64,000 nt of DNA, taken from the NCBI GenBank assembly GCA_023055505.1, contig JALIRH010000001.1, forward strand, positions 8,620,467 to 8,684,466. The letters are read 5' to 3'. A program made the translations under genes and the position numbers. The stretch comes from Callipepla californica brunnescens (Eukaryota; Chordata; Aves; Galliformes; Odontophoridae). The notes beneath the pieces were generated by a model. The model made no database searches. It saw nothing but the letters and a program-made list of their open reading frames with translations, and was not told where the DNA came from. This document shows positions 63,531-64,000 of this stretch, in pieces; position 1 is the first letter of the stretch, and each line of letters begins with the position of its first letter.

Positions 63531-63945
63531 TCAGGTTTTAGTGTGAGCAGGCATCCAGAAGATAGTGATGTCACTTCTTTGCTTGTTACTGAAGCACTGC
63601 TGGATGAGTCCTATAGATCTCACTAGTGACTGCAGGATTCCTCTTTCCTATTTAAAAGAAAAAGAAAAAAGAGCTAAATGCTGTAACTGTAAATAATAAC
63701 AGCAATTATTATTCCAGCATGTTAGTATTCCTTTAAAACTACTCCTCATATTGATTGAGAAGGATTTTAAGTAATTTCCTTGCAGCTGGTTATAAAATCT
63801 CAGTGACTCAAGTACACCTAGGAACTTGGGAGGCAGCAGGACACTAAACATTTGCAACATTTTTACTTACCTCTGGTACTAGTAACACTTCAGAAGACCT
63901 GGGAGCAACAAGGAACCGTGCAGAATCTTCAATTTCTGCTTCCAT
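63531..63945 (-). CDS. Possible two-exon coding segment, unrecognised
   Basis: On the minus strand an ATG at 63945 lies in TTAAATGG context (A at -3, G at +4) right after an in-frame TAA. It opens 25 codons starting MEAEIEDSARF and ending LLVPE, and runs exactly in phase 0 into a strong donor, CCAGAG|GTAAGT (exon end 63871). About 220 bp further on is a strong acceptor: a long pyrimidine tract ending TTTTAAATAG, with the next exon starting at 63647. In phase 0 this continues for 38 codons (ERGILQSLVRS...) to a TGA at 63531-63533. The product would be 63 residues, with no signal peptide or known domain. The second exon may instead splice onward. A competing plus-strand exon-like frame overlaps it. 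I do not recognise a gene; the chance that this is fortuitous is high. Confidence 0.2.
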
Positions 63946-64000
63946 TTAAGCAACCTGTTATTCTTCGCCTATTTGAGCAGTGAGAATAGAAGCTGTTTGT

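Overview
The window reads as AT-rich, non-coding nuclear DNA from a bird, most likely a galliform (chicken or a close relative). The main evidence is the interspersed repeat set: about a dozen fragments of CR1 LINEs on both strands, two internally deleted mariner elements of the type common in chicken, and three solo retroviral LTRs with 5-bp flanking duplications. No bacterial-style gene organisation is visible and no recognisable intact protein gene is present. Most open frames are short and fall in unique sequence, or are shadows of repeats.

Layout. 1-1000: scrambled, decayed CR1 pieces. 4030-5610: the longest CR1 ORF2 remnant, with an internal deletion. 9.02 kb: short CR1 3' end (minus). 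9.2-20.9 kb: AT-rich unique sequence. 20.93-21.46 kb: mariner deletion derivative (minus), followed by a CR1 3' end (21.64-22.14 kb, minus). 26.6 and 32.5 kb: CR1 3' ends. 36.13-37.62 kb: two solo LTRs of one family in inverted orientation, about 330 bp apart, each with its own target-site duplication. 39.7-40.5 and 41.04-41.96 kb: two CR1 fragments (minus). 43.17-43.70 kb: an ERVL-type solo LTR (minus). 48.7, 51.35, 55.98 and 57.87 kb: CR1 pieces (plus). 51.78-52.27 kb: a second mariner derivative (plus). 60.9-61.8 kb: a small GC/CpG-richer island with a near-consensus CTCF motif and a G-quadruplex motif. 63.5-63.95 kb: overlapping exon-like open frames with good splice signals.

The window is best viewed as a gene desert or a large intron/intergenic interval next to a gene. 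The most useful leads are the inverted LTR pair (with very uneven CpG decay between the copies), the CTCF/G4 island near 61 kb, and the exon-like segment at the right edge with an ATG in good context and a strong splice donor. All family assignments come from reading motifs by eye; no database search was possible.
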